Shown here: in pieces, positions 16,876 to 25,347 of the stretch | Numbering within the stretch: the first letter of the stretch is position 1 | Layout of the letters: every line of letters starts with the position of its first letter | The notes under the pieces: model-generated | Told to the model about the DNA's origin: nothing | The model's database searches: none | What the model saw: only the letters and a program-made list of their open reading frames with translations | Assembly: GCA_003003925.1 (NCBI GenBank) | Contig: PVWP01000001.1 | Coordinates: forward strand, 310,001 to 374,000 | DNA: 64,000 bases | Reading direction: 5' to 3' | DNA from: Aphanothece cf. minutissima CCALA 015 | GTDB lineage: Bacteria > Cyanobacteriota > Cyanobacteriia > PCC-6307 > Cyanobiaceae | Program-made: the position numbers and the translations under genes

Positions 16876-18063
16876 TCAGCGGCCCGGCAGGGCCAGCTGC
16901 AGGGTCAGCAGCCGCCCATCCCGCCGCAGGGTGAGGCCCAGGGGCCGGCCCACGGGGTGCGCGGCCACCCGCTCGATCACCTGGCGGGCGCTGCTCACGG
17001 GCTGGCCATCGATCGCCGCGATGTCATCGCCGACCTGCAGCCCGGAGCGCTCCGCCAGCGAGCCGGGAGCCACCTGGTGGATTTCCACCCGGCCGCCGTG
17101 GGTTTCCAGATACACCCCCAGCCGCAGGCCCGCCGGCGGCGGGGACACGACGCCGTACACCGCCGTCGCCAGGCCCGGCTGCAGCGCTGCGCAGTCGAGG
17201 CTGGCCTCCCAGGGCAGCAACCAGGCCACGTCCGCCAGGCCCAGGGCCCGCAGCTGATGGGGCACGCCGTGGCCCCCGGCCAGGTGGCCGTTGCCGATCA
17301 GGGCCACGACCGGAGCCCCGGGGCGCCGGCGGTGCTGCTCGGCGATGGCCTCGGCCATCGCCCGGTCCCAGAGGAGCTGGCTCTCCACGAAGCGGCCGAA
17401 GGAAGGGTCCTCCAGCCCCGGCACCCCCTGGCTGCCGCTGGGGACGAAGGGATGGTGCCGCCAGAGCCGGTGCAGCTGGGCCCGGTAGGCGGCGCTGGCC
17501 GGCGCCGGGCGCCCCACCCCCTCCCGCTCGCGGACGGGCACCGCCGCGGCGCCCTCGGCCCGCACCCGCCGCACCAGCCGGCGCTCCACGTTCAGGGCCA
17601 CGAGCGGCAGCCGCCGGTCACGGGCAAAACGCAGGATCGGCAGATACAGCTCGGCGTCGTAGCCCCAGATGGTCGGCCAGTCGAGGGCGTCGAGAAAGGC
17701 GCGCTCCTCCAGGGCCCCGGCCACCCAGCGGTCGAGCACCGGCTGCAGCCGGCGCGGCACCATCTCCAGGCCGAGGCTCAGGCCGGGGCTGCGCTCCTGC
17801 AGCGCCTGGAGCGTGGCCAGCTGCCAGCGGTGGTGGGCGGCGCTGTCGTGGCGCTCCCCCAGCAGCACCGCCGGACGCCGGGCCAGGCGATCGATCAGGT
17901 CGGCGGCCGCCAGGGTGCGGGGACCCGCGGCAGTGGGCTCCACCCAGGCCCCCGAGGGCACACAGGCGCCGGCGGCCGCCGGCCCAGGCCAGCCCAGCAG
18001 GGCCGCCAGGGCCAGCCCGGCGGCCGTGTAGCCGCGGCGCTGCCGGCGGGCGGGGCCGATCAG
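16876..18063 (-). CDS. ChaN/Tiki-like heme-binding-type protein with C-terminal PDZ domain
   Basis: The recognisable product has two domains. A ChaN-type domain carries VLLGERHDSAAHH, GLEMVPRRLQPVLDRW, YLPILRFARDRRLPLVALN and LIGNGHLAGGHGVP. A PDZ domain follows, with VEIHQVAPGSLAERSGLQVG, DDIAAIDGQPVSSARQVIE and LTLRRDGR. ChaN binds heme and is related to Tiki proteases through the GExH and GxGH histidines; PDZ domains bind peptide C-termini. The first ordinary start codon is a GTG at 17961, but the in-frame sequence before it encodes a clear signal peptide (RRQRRGYTAAGLALAALLGW, then PGPAAAGAC). The only start-like codon ahead of that signal is a CTG at 18063, overlapping the stop of the PhnD-like gene. 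I therefore extend the gene to 18063. The minimal version is 16876..17961. Confidence 0.75.
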   Translation of the reverse strand: MIGPARRQRRGYTAAGLALAALLGWPGPAAAGACVPSGAWVEPTAAGPRTLAAADLIDRLARRPAVLLGERHDSAAHHRWQLATLQALQERSPGLSLGLEMVPRRLQPVLDRWVAGALEERAFLDALDWPTIWGYDAELYLPILRFARDRRLPLVALNVERRLVRRVRAEGAAAVPVREREGVGRPAPASAAYRAQLHRLWRHHPFVPSGSQGVPGLEDPSFGRFVESQLLWDRAMAEAIAEQHRRRPGAPVVALIGNGHLAGGHGVPHQLRALGLADVAWLLPWEASLDCAALQPGLATAVYGVVSPPPAGLRLGVYLETHGGRVEIHQVAPGSLAERSGLQVGDDIAAIDGQPVSSARQVIERVAAHPVGRPLGLTLRRDGRLLTLQLALPGR

Positions 18064-19007
18064 CGGATCTTGCCGATCTGGCGGCCCACCTTCTCAATGG
18101 GGCTGTAGGCCGCCGCATTGGCGGGGATGAACCGCTGGGCGCCGAACAACGCCAGCACCTCCCTCTGCCGGGGATTGGTGGGGCGCCAGCTGAGGATCGC
18201 CGACCTCATCTTGGCGGTGAAGCCCTTGCCGAAACGCTTGTCGAGATCGGGCTGGGCAATCCAGTGGTAGTTGGGATAGCCGGGGGTTTTCCAGATCTGC
18301 ACCACCTTGGCGCGGTCCACCTTGCCCTCGCTGAGGCTGCTGCGCCAGACCTCTTCGCTGACGGCGCCGGCCTGGTAGGCGCCGCTCTGCACCAGGGCGA
18401 TCGTGGCGTCATGGCTGCTGCTGAAGCCGGGGGCACCGCCGGCGAAATCGCTCAGCTTGACCCCGGCCTGATTCAGATAAAACTGGGGCATCAGGCGGCC
18501 GGAGGTGGAGCTCTCCGAGCCGAAGGTGAAACGCTTGCCCTTCAGCTCCGCCAGCCCCTTGACGTTGGTGATCGGCTTCAGGCCGCTGCTCCTGTTGGCG
18601 ATGAAGACGCTCTGGAACGACGCGTCGATGTCACGCTGGGCGATCACCACGGCGCCGGGCTTCTGCAGGCGCGCCTGCACCCCCGTGAGACTGCCGAACC
18701 ACACCAGATCCAGGCCACCGGTGCGGAACGCGGTGACGGCGGCGGCGTAATCCACGACCGGCACGTAGACCACCTTCACCCCCAGCTGCCGGCTGAGCTC
18801 ATTGGCCACCAGCGGGTAGAGCCGGTTGAGCATCTCGGGCTTCTGGTCGGGGATGGCACCGATGCGCAGCACCTTCAGGCTCTGCTGGGCCGCCGCCGGA
18901 GCCGGCCGGCCGGGGAGGGGGGCGGCGGGGGGCGCCAGCAGGGGCAGCATCGCCAGCGATACCCCCATCAGGGCGGCGGTGGCAGTAGTGCGGATCCGGA
19001 ACAACAT
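18060..19007 (-). CDS. PhnD-like phosphate/phosphite/phosphonate substrate-binding protein
   Basis: A 315-residue periplasmic binding protein. Residues 1-40 form a signal peptide (TTATAALMGVSLAMLPLLAP, then an Ala-Ala-Gln cleavage region). The mature part begins LKVLRIGAIPDQKPEMLNRL and continues YVPVVDYAAAVTAFRTGGLD, LVWFGSLTGVQARL, FTFGSESSTSGRLMPQFYL and GYPNYHWIAQPDLDKRFG. The 'GAIPDQ', 'DYxAAVxAFRxGxLDLxWFG' and 'GSExSTSGRLMPxxYL' blocks match PhnD/PtxB-like proteins. It would deliver phosphonate or phosphite to an ABC importer, plausibly the phnCE pair at 9.6-11.9 kb, because no permease or ATPase adjoins it. Its stop overlaps the possible start of the ChaN/PDZ gene. Confidence 0.88.
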   Translation of the reverse strand: MLFRIRTTATAALMGVSLAMLPLLAPPAAPLPGRPAPAAAQQSLKVLRIGAIPDQKPEMLNRLYPLVANELSRQLGVKVVYVPVVDYAAAVTAFRTGGLDLVWFGSLTGVQARLQKPGAVVIAQRDIDASFQSVFIANRSSGLKPITNVKGLAELKGKRFTFGSESSTSGRLMPQFYLNQAGVKLSDFAGGAPGFSSSHDATIALVQSGAYQAGAVSEEVWRSSLSEGKVDRAKVVQIWKTPGYPNYHWIAQPDLDKRFGKGFTAKMRSAILSWRPTNPRQREVLALFGAQRFIPANAAAYSPIEKVGRQIGKIR

Positions 19008-19113
19008 CGGGCTTGGGCAGGGGAGCAGGCCGTTGCTCCACTATGGCGACCAGGTGGGTGCCGGCCCGCGGCTTTCGTCATCGCCAGACGCCCCCGTCCC
19101 TGCCGCGAGCCCC

Positions 19114-20154
19114 ATGGCACCCAGCCTTCCCATCGATCCATTCCTGGCGGCTGGTGGCGCCCTGCTCGATGTGCGAACGCCGGCCGAATTCCGCCAGGGC
19201 CACATCCCCGGCGCCGCCAATCTGCCCCTGTTCAGCGACGGCGAGCGGGCCGAGGTGGGCACCCTCTACAAGCAGCAGGGCCGCCAGGCCGCCGTGCGCA
19301 GGGGCCTGGCCCTGGTGGGGCCGCGAATGGAGGCCCTGGCCACCGAACTGGTGGCCTGGAGCGAACGCTCGGGCGGGGCGCCGCTGCGGCTGCACTGCTG
19401 GCGGGGCGGCATGCGCTCGGCCAGTGTCGCCTGGCTGGCCCGGCAGCTGGAGCTGCCGGTGCAGCTCCTGGAAGGGGGCTACAAGAGTTACCGGCGCTGG
19501 GTTCTGGAGCTGTTCGAGCGGCCCTGGCCCCTGCGGCTGCTGGGGGGCCGCACCGGCTGCGGCAAGACCGAACTGCTGCTGGCCCTGCGGGAGCGGGGGG
19601 CGGCGGTGGTGGACCTGGAGGGGCTGGCGCACCACCGTGGCAGCAGCTTCGGCGGGCTCGGACTGCCGGAGCAGCCCAGCAGCGAGCACTATGAGAACCA
19701 GCTGGCTGCGGCCCTGGCCCCCCTGGCCGGCGCCGAGCAGATCTGGCTGGAGGCCGAGAGCGCCATGGTGGGCCGCTGCCGCATCCCCGCCGGCCTGTGG
19801 CGCCAGATGAAGGCCGCGCCGGTGCTGGCGGTGGAGCGGCCCCTGGCGGAGCGGGTGGACCACCTGGTGGAGATCTACGGCGCCCAGGATCCGCTCGCGC
19901 TGGCGGAGGCCACCCGGCGGATCGCCAAGCGGCTGGGGCCCCAGCGCACCGCCCTGGCCCTCGAGGCGATCGAGCGTGCTGACTGGGCCACCGCCTGCGA
20001 GCAGATGCTCGATTACTACGACCGTTGCTACGACCACGACCTGGACGGCCATGCCATCACCCCCGTGGATCTGGGGGGCCTGGCGGCACCGGAGGCCGCC
20101 GGGCAGCTCATCCGCCGGGGGCTGGTGACGCCGCAGCAGCCCCCGACCGGCTGA
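19114..20154 (+). CDS. mnmH: tRNA 2-selenouridine synthase
   Basis: A 346-residue MnmH/SelU protein. The N-terminal rhodanese domain has LLDVRTPAEFRQGHIPGA and the active-site loop HCWRGGMRS with catalytic Cys95. The C-terminal half is a P-loop domain with GGRTGCGKT at residues 144-152. Downstream are LEGLAHHRGSSFG and IWLEAESAMVG, both characteristic of the family. The enzyme converts 2-thiouridine at the wobble position of certain tRNAs to 2-selenouridine through a geranylated intermediate, using selenophosphate. The donor would come from the SelD fusion encoded convergently next to it; their 3' ends overlap by 47 bases. The ATG at 19114 directly precedes the rhodanese domain, while the longer frame upstream is antisense to the PhnD-like promoter region. 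Confidence 0.93.
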   Translation: MAPSLPIDPFLAAGGALLDVRTPAEFRQGHIPGAANLPLFSDGERAEVGTLYKQQGRQAAVRRGLALVGPRMEALATELVAWSERSGGAPLRLHCWRGGMRSASVAWLARQLELPVQLLEGGYKSYRRWVLELFERPWPLRLLGGRTGCGKTELLLALRERGAAVVDLEGLAHHRGSSFGGLGLPEQPSSEHYENQLAAALAPLAGAEQIWLEAESAMVGRCRIPAGLWRQMKAAPVLAVERPLAERVDHLVEIYGAQDPLALAEATRRIAKRLGPQRTALALEAIERADWATACEQMLDYYDRCYDHDLDGHAITPVDLGGLAAPEAAGQLIRRGLVTPQQPPTG

Positions 20155-22246
20155 CCACCCGCCCGACCACCGCCGCCGCCCCGAAGCCGGCGGCCCGCAG
20201 GGCCGCCAGGGCCGCGGGCGCCTCCGCCGCCGGCAGGGCCGCCAGCAGCGGTCCGCAGGTCTGGGGGTCGATCAGCAGACCCGCCAGAGCGGCCCGCCCC
20301 GCGCCGCTGCCGCCCACCAGCCGCACCGGCCCCTCCAGCAGGGCCAGGGCGGCGGCGTTGGCGGGGGCCAGGCTGCTGGCGAAGCCCCGCTCCAGCAACT
20401 CCAGGGCACCGGGCCAGGCGGACATGGCGGCAGCCTCGAGCTCCACCGCCACCCCGGCGCCGGAGGCTTCCAGCATCTCGCCGAGATGGCCCAGCAGGCC
20501 GAAGCCGGTGATGTCGGTGCAGGCCCGGCAGCCGTGGGCAGCCAGCAGCGGCACCAGGGGCGCCTGGCTGCGCTGCAGCGCCTCCAGCAGGGCCTCCATC
20601 CAGGCGGGCGCGGCGGCGCCGGCCATGGCGGCGGCGAACAGCACGCCGCTGCCCAGGGGCCGGCTCAGCAGCAGGGCTTCGCCGGGCCGCAGCGGCCCCT
20701 TGCCCCAGTGGGCCGCCGGCGCCACCCGGCCGTTGACGGTCAGGGCCAGGGCCAGCCCGGCCCCGTCGCGGCCCTCCAGGGTGTGGCCGCCGACCAGGGG
20801 GGCCCCGAGGGGCTCCAGCACCGAGCGCACCCCGGCCAGGGTCTGCAGCAGCAGCTCCTCCTGGATCCCGGCAGCCGCCTCCGGCACCGTCACCAGGGCC
20901 TGCACGCTGTCCACGGCGGCGCCGCTGGCCCACAGGTCGCTGCAGGCATGCAGGCTGGTGAGCCGTCCGTTCAGCCAGGGGTCGTCCACCAGGGCCGGAA
21001 AGCCATCGACGCTCTGCAGCAGCAGGTCGCCGTCGGCGGCGGTGCCCACCACGGGCGCGTCCTCCACTGGCCGGCGCGGTCCGGCTGGGTCGAGCCGGGC
21101 CAGGGCGGCCGCCAGGGGAGCGGCCCCCAGCTTGGCGGCGCAGCCGCGGCAGGCCATGGCAGCGGTGGCCATGGGCTGGAGCTCAGCGAAGCGGGCCATG
21201 AAGGCCCGGTCGATGCGCTGCTTCCAGTGCCAGATCCACGCCGATGGCCCCAGGGCCACGGGCCCGTAGAACGCCAGGGCCCGCGGGCCACCGGTCTGCC
21301 AGCCGCCATCGCCCAGCATCTGCAGGGCCCGCGCCTGGGGCCGCCAGGGCCGCAGCGGCCGGGCGGGCTCGGCCAGGCTGCGGCGCAGGTTCTCCGCCAG
21401 CACCGGCGCCGCCCGCACCGCCCACACCCCCGAGGGGGGCCGGGAATCGCTGGCGATCAGTCCGCAGTCGCCGCTGGCGAACAGGGCCGGATGGCCGATC
21501 ACCGCCAGGCTGGATTCGGTCAGCACCCGGCCGTTTTCGGGGTCCACCGGCAGACCGGCGGCCGCCAGCCAGGCGGGGGCGCGGCTGCCGGTGCAGGCCA
21601 GATCAGCCGGGGCCTCCGCCGGCGCCCGCCGCTGAATCGGGATGGCCGCCTGGGCCAGCAGCCGTTCGGCGGCCCGGTTCGCCGCCGTCGAGCCCAGGTT
21701 CAGGCGCTCCCCCTGCAGCAACAACTCGCAGGCCATCCCCCGGGCCCGGAAGGCCAGGGCCAGTTCCACGGCGGCGGCGCCGCCCCCCCTGATCACCAGG
21801 GGTTCGCCGGCGACACGCTGCTCCGCCCAGGCCAGGAAGGGCTCCAGCGGCTTGACGGCCATCGCCTGCCCCCCCGACCATCCCGAGGTGGTGGTCACGG
21901 CGCCCAGATCGAGGCTGAGCCGGTCGAAGCGCAGGGGCGGACGGCCCGCCAGCCGCAGCTCCCGGGCCGCCAAGTCCAGCCCGGTGATCTCCGCCTGCAC
22001 GAAGGTCACGCCCGCCAGGGTGCAGAGGCGGCGCAGGTCGATGGCGGCGGCCTCCGGGGGCTCCAGCCCCGCCACGACGGCGGGCAGCAGGCCCGAATAG
22101 AGGGCGGTGCCGTGGCGACTCACCAGGGTGATGCGGGTGTAGGGCGGCCGCAGGCGCGGGCGCATCAGCCAGCGGCGCAGCACCAGCACGTGGCTGTGGC
22201 CGCCGCCCGCCAGGAGCAGCTTGTGGCGCTCGGGGGCGGCGTTCAT
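20108..22246 (-). CDS. selD: Fusion of NADH-dehydrogenase-like flavoprotein and selenide, water dikinase
   Basis: A 712-residue two-domain protein. Residues about 1-360 are an FAD/NAD-dependent oxidoreductase (LLLAGGGHSHVLVLRRW dinucleotide fold, LYSGLLPAVVAGL, VIRGGGAAAVELALAF, and SGDCGLIASD near its end). From about residue 361 a SelD domain follows: ACRGCAAKLG with Cys366 and Cys369, LLQSVDGFPALVDDP, LGAPLVGGHTLEGRDGAG, ACTDITGFGLLGHLGEM and LIDPQTCGPLLAALP. In E. coli SelD the motif is GCGCK; here the catalytic-type Cys369 and Lys372 are kept, but the second cysteine is Ala. SelD makes selenophosphate from selenide and ATP. This fusion is common in cyanobacteria. The start overlaps the SulP stop (ATGA). 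The longer frame to 22570 is antisense to real sequence and is rejected. Confidence 0.9.
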   Translation of the reverse strand: MNAAPERHKLLLAGGGHSHVLVLRRWLMRPRLRPPYTRITLVSRHGTALYSGLLPAVVAGLEPPEAAAIDLRRLCTLAGVTFVQAEITGLDLAARELRLAGRPPLRFDRLSLDLGAVTTTSGWSGGQAMAVKPLEPFLAWAEQRVAGEPLVIRGGGAAAVELALAFRARGMACELLLQGERLNLGSTAANRAAERLLAQAAIPIQRRAPAEAPADLACTGSRAPAWLAAAGLPVDPENGRVLTESSLAVIGHPALFASGDCGLIASDSRPPSGVWAVRAAPVLAENLRRSLAEPARPLRPWRPQARALQMLGDGGWQTGGPRALAFYGPVALGPSAWIWHWKQRIDRAFMARFAELQPMATAAMACRGCAAKLGAAPLAAALARLDPAGPRRPVEDAPVVGTAADGDLLLQSVDGFPALVDDPWLNGRLTSLHACSDLWASGAAVDSVQALVTVPEAAAGIQEELLLQTLAGVRSVLEPLGAPLVGGHTLEGRDGAGLALALTVNGRVAPAAHWGKGPLRPGEALLLSRPLGSGVLFAAAMAGAAAPAWMEALLEALQRSQAPLVPLLAAHGCRACTDITGFGLLGHLGEMLEASGAGVAVELEAAAMSAWPGALELLERGFASSLAPANAAALALLEGPVRLVGGSGAGRAALAGLLIDPQTCGPLLAALPAAEAPAALAALRAAGFGAAAVVGRVVSRSGAAAASPAPGG

Positions 22247-23955
22247 GGGCTGGGCAGCGGCGCCCCGCCCGTGCGGGCCTGGAAGGCGGCGATCGCCGTG
22301 GGCAGGGTGGGGAAGAACAGGCGCGGCCCGATCCGCTCCACCAGGCCGGCGCGCTCCAGCTGGGCATGCAGGTCCTGCTTGACCCGCACCAGCGCGAAGG
22401 TGATGCCCCGGGCGGTCAGCTCCCGCTGCAGTTCCTCGAGCACGTCGGCCGCCGTGATGTCGATCTCCACGATGGCCTCGGCGTTGAGCACGAACCAGGC
22501 CACCGGCTGGGATTCGGCGGCGATCGTCTCCAGCACCCGCTGGCGGAAGTGCTCGGCGTTGGCGAAGCACAGCGGCGCATCGAAACGGAACAGCACCAGG
22601 CCGGGAATCGTGCGCGCCCCCTCCCAGTCGCGCACGTCATGCAGGCCCGCCAACCGGGGCACGATCCCCATCACGGCGTCATGGGGACGCACCAGACGGG
22701 CGAACAGATCGATCACCGACAGCCCCACCGCCAGGGCCACGCCGGTGAGCAGGTCGGTGAGCAGCACCCCCACCAGGGTGATCAGGGCCAGGCGGAACTC
22801 GCTGGGGCGGAAGCGCTGCAGCCGCAGAAACTCCGGGATGTCGATCAGGCGCAGGGCGGCATAGATGACGATCGCCCCCAGGGCCGCCGTGGGGAACAGG
22901 GCCAGCACCGGCCGCAGCCACAGCAGCACCGCCAGCACCATCGCCAGGGCCACCAAGGAGAACAGCTGGGACCGGCTGCCGAGGGAATCGCCGATGGCGG
23001 TGCGGCTGCCGCTGCTGCTCACCGGGAAGGCCTGCATCAGCCCGTTGCCCAGATTGATGGTGCCCAGGGCCAGCAGTTCCTGGTTGGCGTCGATCCGGTA
23101 GCCGCCCCGGGCGGCGAAGGCCCGGGCCGTGAGCACATTGTCGGAGTAGCCCACCAGGGCGATGCCCACCGCCGCCGTGAGCAGGGAGCGGAGCTGGGCG
23201 CCCGACACCGCGGGCGGCAGGGAGGGGTGGGGCAGACCGGCCGGGATGGCGCCGATCACGGCCACCCCCTGCTGATCGAGATGGCCCACCGCCACCACCG
23301 CCATCGCCAGCAGCACCGCCAGCAGGGGGCCTGGGGCCCGGGGGAAGCGCCGCTGCACCAGCAGCAGGAACACCAGCACCCCCACGGCCAGCAGCAGGGT
23401 GGGCCGGTGGATCTCCTCCAGCCGGCCCAGCAGCTCCAGGAGCTGGCCGGGGAGCGCGGCCGCCTGCAGCTTCAGGCCGCTGACCCGCCCCAGCTGGCCG
23501 CCGATCATGATCAGGGCCACACCCCCCAGGTAGCCCACCAGGATCGGCCTCGAAAGCAGATCGGCCAGGAAACCGAGCCGGGCCCAGGCGCCGGCGCAGC
23601 AGACCAGCCCCACCAGCAGGGCCAGCAGGCTGCAGAAACCCGCATAGACAAGCGGATCCCCCGCCACCAGCGGCCCGACCGCCGCGGCCGTCATCACGGC
23701 GGTGGTGGACTCCGGCCCCACCGACAGCTGGGGGGACGAGCCCAGCAGGGCATAGAGGAGCAGGGGCGGCAGGATCGCCCACAGCCCCGCCACCGGCGCC
23801 AGACCGGCCACCTCGGCGTAGGCCATGCACTGGGGCACCAGATAGGCCGCCACGGTGAGGCCCGCCAGCAGGTCGGGCCGCAGCCAGCTGCGCTCGTAGC
23901 CCAGCAGCCGTGCCAGGCCCGGCAGCACCACGGCCAGGCCCTGGCGCGGCTCCAT
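22243..23955 (-). CDS. SulP family anion transporter with STAS domain (BicA-like)
   Basis: A 570-residue SulP/SLC26 transporter. The membrane part (residues about 20-420) carries LTVAAYLVPQCMAYAEVAGL, SPQLSVGPESTTAVMTAAAV and the helix-8-type GNGLMQAFPVSSSGSRTAIG. The C-terminal STAS domain (about 440-560) includes IPGLVLFRFDAPLCFANAEH and DITAADVLEELQREL. Members carry sulfate, bicarbonate or molybdate. In cyanobacteria BicA is a sodium-dependent bicarbonate transporter, but sequence alone does not separate it from sulfate carriers. It is upstream of and overlaps the SelD fusion by four bases (ATGA), so the two are probably translated together. That may hint at an oxyanion related to selenium or sulfur as cargo. 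Confidence 0.85.
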   Translation of the reverse strand: MEPRQGLAVVLPGLARLLGYERSWLRPDLLAGLTVAAYLVPQCMAYAEVAGLAPVAGLWAILPPLLLYALLGSSPQLSVGPESTTAVMTAAAVGPLVAGDPLVYAGFCSLLALLVGLVCCAGAWARLGFLADLLSRPILVGYLGGVALIMIGGQLGRVSGLKLQAAALPGQLLELLGRLEEIHRPTLLLAVGVLVFLLLVQRRFPRAPGPLLAVLLAMAVVAVGHLDQQGVAVIGAIPAGLPHPSLPPAVSGAQLRSLLTAAVGIALVGYSDNVLTARAFAARGGYRIDANQELLALGTINLGNGLMQAFPVSSSGSRTAIGDSLGSRSQLFSLVALAMVLAVLLWLRPVLALFPTAALGAIVIYAALRLIDIPEFLRLQRFRPSEFRLALITLVGVLLTDLLTGVALAVGLSVIDLFARLVRPHDAVMGIVPRLAGLHDVRDWEGARTIPGLVLFRFDAPLCFANAEHFRQRVLETIAAESQPVAWFVLNAEAIVEIDITAADVLEELQRELTARGITFALVRVKQDLHAQLERAGLVERIGPRLFFPTLPTAIAAFQARTGGAPLPSP

Positions 23956-23974
23956 CAGCGTCCCCCGTGGCGGC

Positions 23975-24310
23975 TCATTTGCGGCGGGGCGGCAGCACCT
24001 GGCTGGGGCACAGCGATTTGTCCTCCTCGACGCCCTTCATGCCGGCCAGAACCCCCTCCAGATCGTCCTTGGTGGAGGGATCGCCGCCGATGACGTCGAG
24101 CTGTTCCTGGGCCAGCTTGGCGCGGGTGGCGGTCGCGATGTAGCCGTCCTTCTCCAGGTTGCAGAGGGCACTCATGTAGCCGGAGCCCACCCCCACCATC
24201 ACCATGAATTCCTCCCGCGGGCTGAGTTCCCCGCTCTGCGGCTGGGCCTCGGCGATCCGCGGCGTCGCATCAAGCAGCGCCAGGAGCATCAGGGCGAAGG
24301 AGGTGGGCAT
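23975..24310 (-). CDS. Small secreted protein of unknown function
   Basis: A 111-residue protein with a probable signal peptide (MPTSFALMLLALLDATPRIAE). The mature region is acidic and helical: GELSPREEFMVMVGVGSGYM, SALCNLEKDGYIATATRAKL and AQEQLDVIGGDPSTKDDLEG. Two cysteines (in SALCNLE and in KSLCPSQ) could form a disulfide. The 'GxxYxxALCxLxxDGxI' pattern with helices resembles small secreted proteins of cyanobacteria that have no assigned function. It is encoded just upstream of the SulP transporter on the same strand with a 19-base gap, so it may belong to the same transcript. No catalytic motif is visible. Confidence 0.65.
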   Translation of the reverse strand: MPTSFALMLLALLDATPRIAEAQPQSGELSPREEFMVMVGVGSGYMSALCNLEKDGYIATATRAKLAQEQLDVIGGDPSTKDDLEGVLAGMKGVEEDKSLCPSQVLPPRRK

Positions 24311-24364
24311 GCCGGGGCCGGGGCGATGCCGTCAGGGTAGGGGCGTACCACGGTCCGCAACACC

Positions 24365-25309
24365 TCAACCGATCAGCCCCCGGCCACGCACGATCGCCAG
24401 GACATAAACGCCGTACAGGGTCAGCAGCAACCAGCCCCGCCAGCGTTGCAGGAGGTCAGAGCCTTTGGGGAGGATCAGCAGGAACAGCGCCGCGAGGCCG
24501 AAGCCAAGGACCAGCTGCACCTCCTGGAGCGGCACGGCGATCGGGGTGATGGTGGCGGCGACACCCACCACCCAGAGCCCGTTGAAGATGTTGCTGCCGA
24601 GGATCGTGCCCAGGCCGACCTCAGCCTGACCCCGCCAGGCCGCGATCAGCGACGTGGCCAGCTCCGGCATCGAGGTGCCGATCGCCACAAGGGTGGCGCC
24701 AACCAGGAAGGCATCGATGCCGAAGGACTGGGCAAGACCCCGGGCCCCCAGCACCACCAGCCTCCCGGCCACCAGCAGAAGCCCCAGGCCGACGCCACAG
24801 AACAGGACGGCAGGCCAGCCGCGCCGCTCCCCCCGAAGCACCTCGGCGACGCTGCGTTGTCGACGCACCTCCTGCACCACGCCCGTCATCCAAAGGAGGA
24901 AGACAACCAGGAGCAGGACGCCATCCAGCCGCGAGAGGGTGCCGTCGAGAAGCAACAGCCCTGTCAGCAGCGGGCCCGCCAAGGCCACCGGCAGATCGCG
25001 ACGGGCGCTCTCCGCAGGCATGCGCTGCCCTGAGATCGCCACCGTGAGGCCCAGGATCAGGGCCACATTGACCACGTTGCTTCCGAGGGCATCCCCCAGC
25101 GCGATCTGGGGCTTGCCTTCGAGCGCCGCCATGGTCGCCACCGACAACTCCGGGCTGGATGTGGCAAAGGCCGCCACCGTGGCCCCGACGATCCCGGGTG
25201 AGAGGCGTGCCCAGTGGGCCAGGCCCACGGCGCCACGCACGAAAAGCTCCCCGCCCACACCGGCGGCCAGGACGCCGGACCCGAGGAACACAAGGTCAGC
25301 GGTCGCCAT
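24365..25309 (-). CDS. Calcium/sodium antiporter family protein (CaCA, YrbG-like)
   Basis: A 314-residue membrane protein with the two alpha-repeats that define the CaCA superfamily. The first is ATVAAFATSSPELSVATMAA followed by GDALGSNVVNVALILG. The second is ATLVAIGTSMPELATSLIAA followed by GTILGSNIFNGLWVVG. The acidic residues of 'SPELS' and 'MPELA' and the asparagines of 'GSN' form the ion site. About ten membrane helices are evident, and there is no large cytoplasmic regulatory loop. Such proteins exchange calcium for sodium or protons. The gene stands between the small secreted protein and the lysozyme fusion, both on the same strand, with modest gaps; linkage to either is uncertain. 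Confidence 0.9.
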   Translation of the reverse strand: MATADLVFLGSGVLAAGVGGELFVRGAVGLAHWARLSPGIVGATVAAFATSSPELSVATMAALEGKPQIALGDALGSNVVNVALILGLTVAISGQRMPAESARRDLPVALAGPLLTGLLLLDGTLSRLDGVLLLVVFLLWMTGVVQEVRRQRSVAEVLRGERRGWPAVLFCGVGLGLLLVAGRLVVLGARGLAQSFGIDAFLVGATLVAIGTSMPELATSLIAAWRGQAEVGLGTILGSNIFNGLWVVGVAATITPIAVPLQEVQLVLGFGLAALFLLILPKGSDLLQRWRGWLLLTLYGVYVLAIVRGRGLIG

Positions 25310-25347
25310 GGGGACGCCGATGGCTGGACAGGGAGCTGGCGGCTGGC

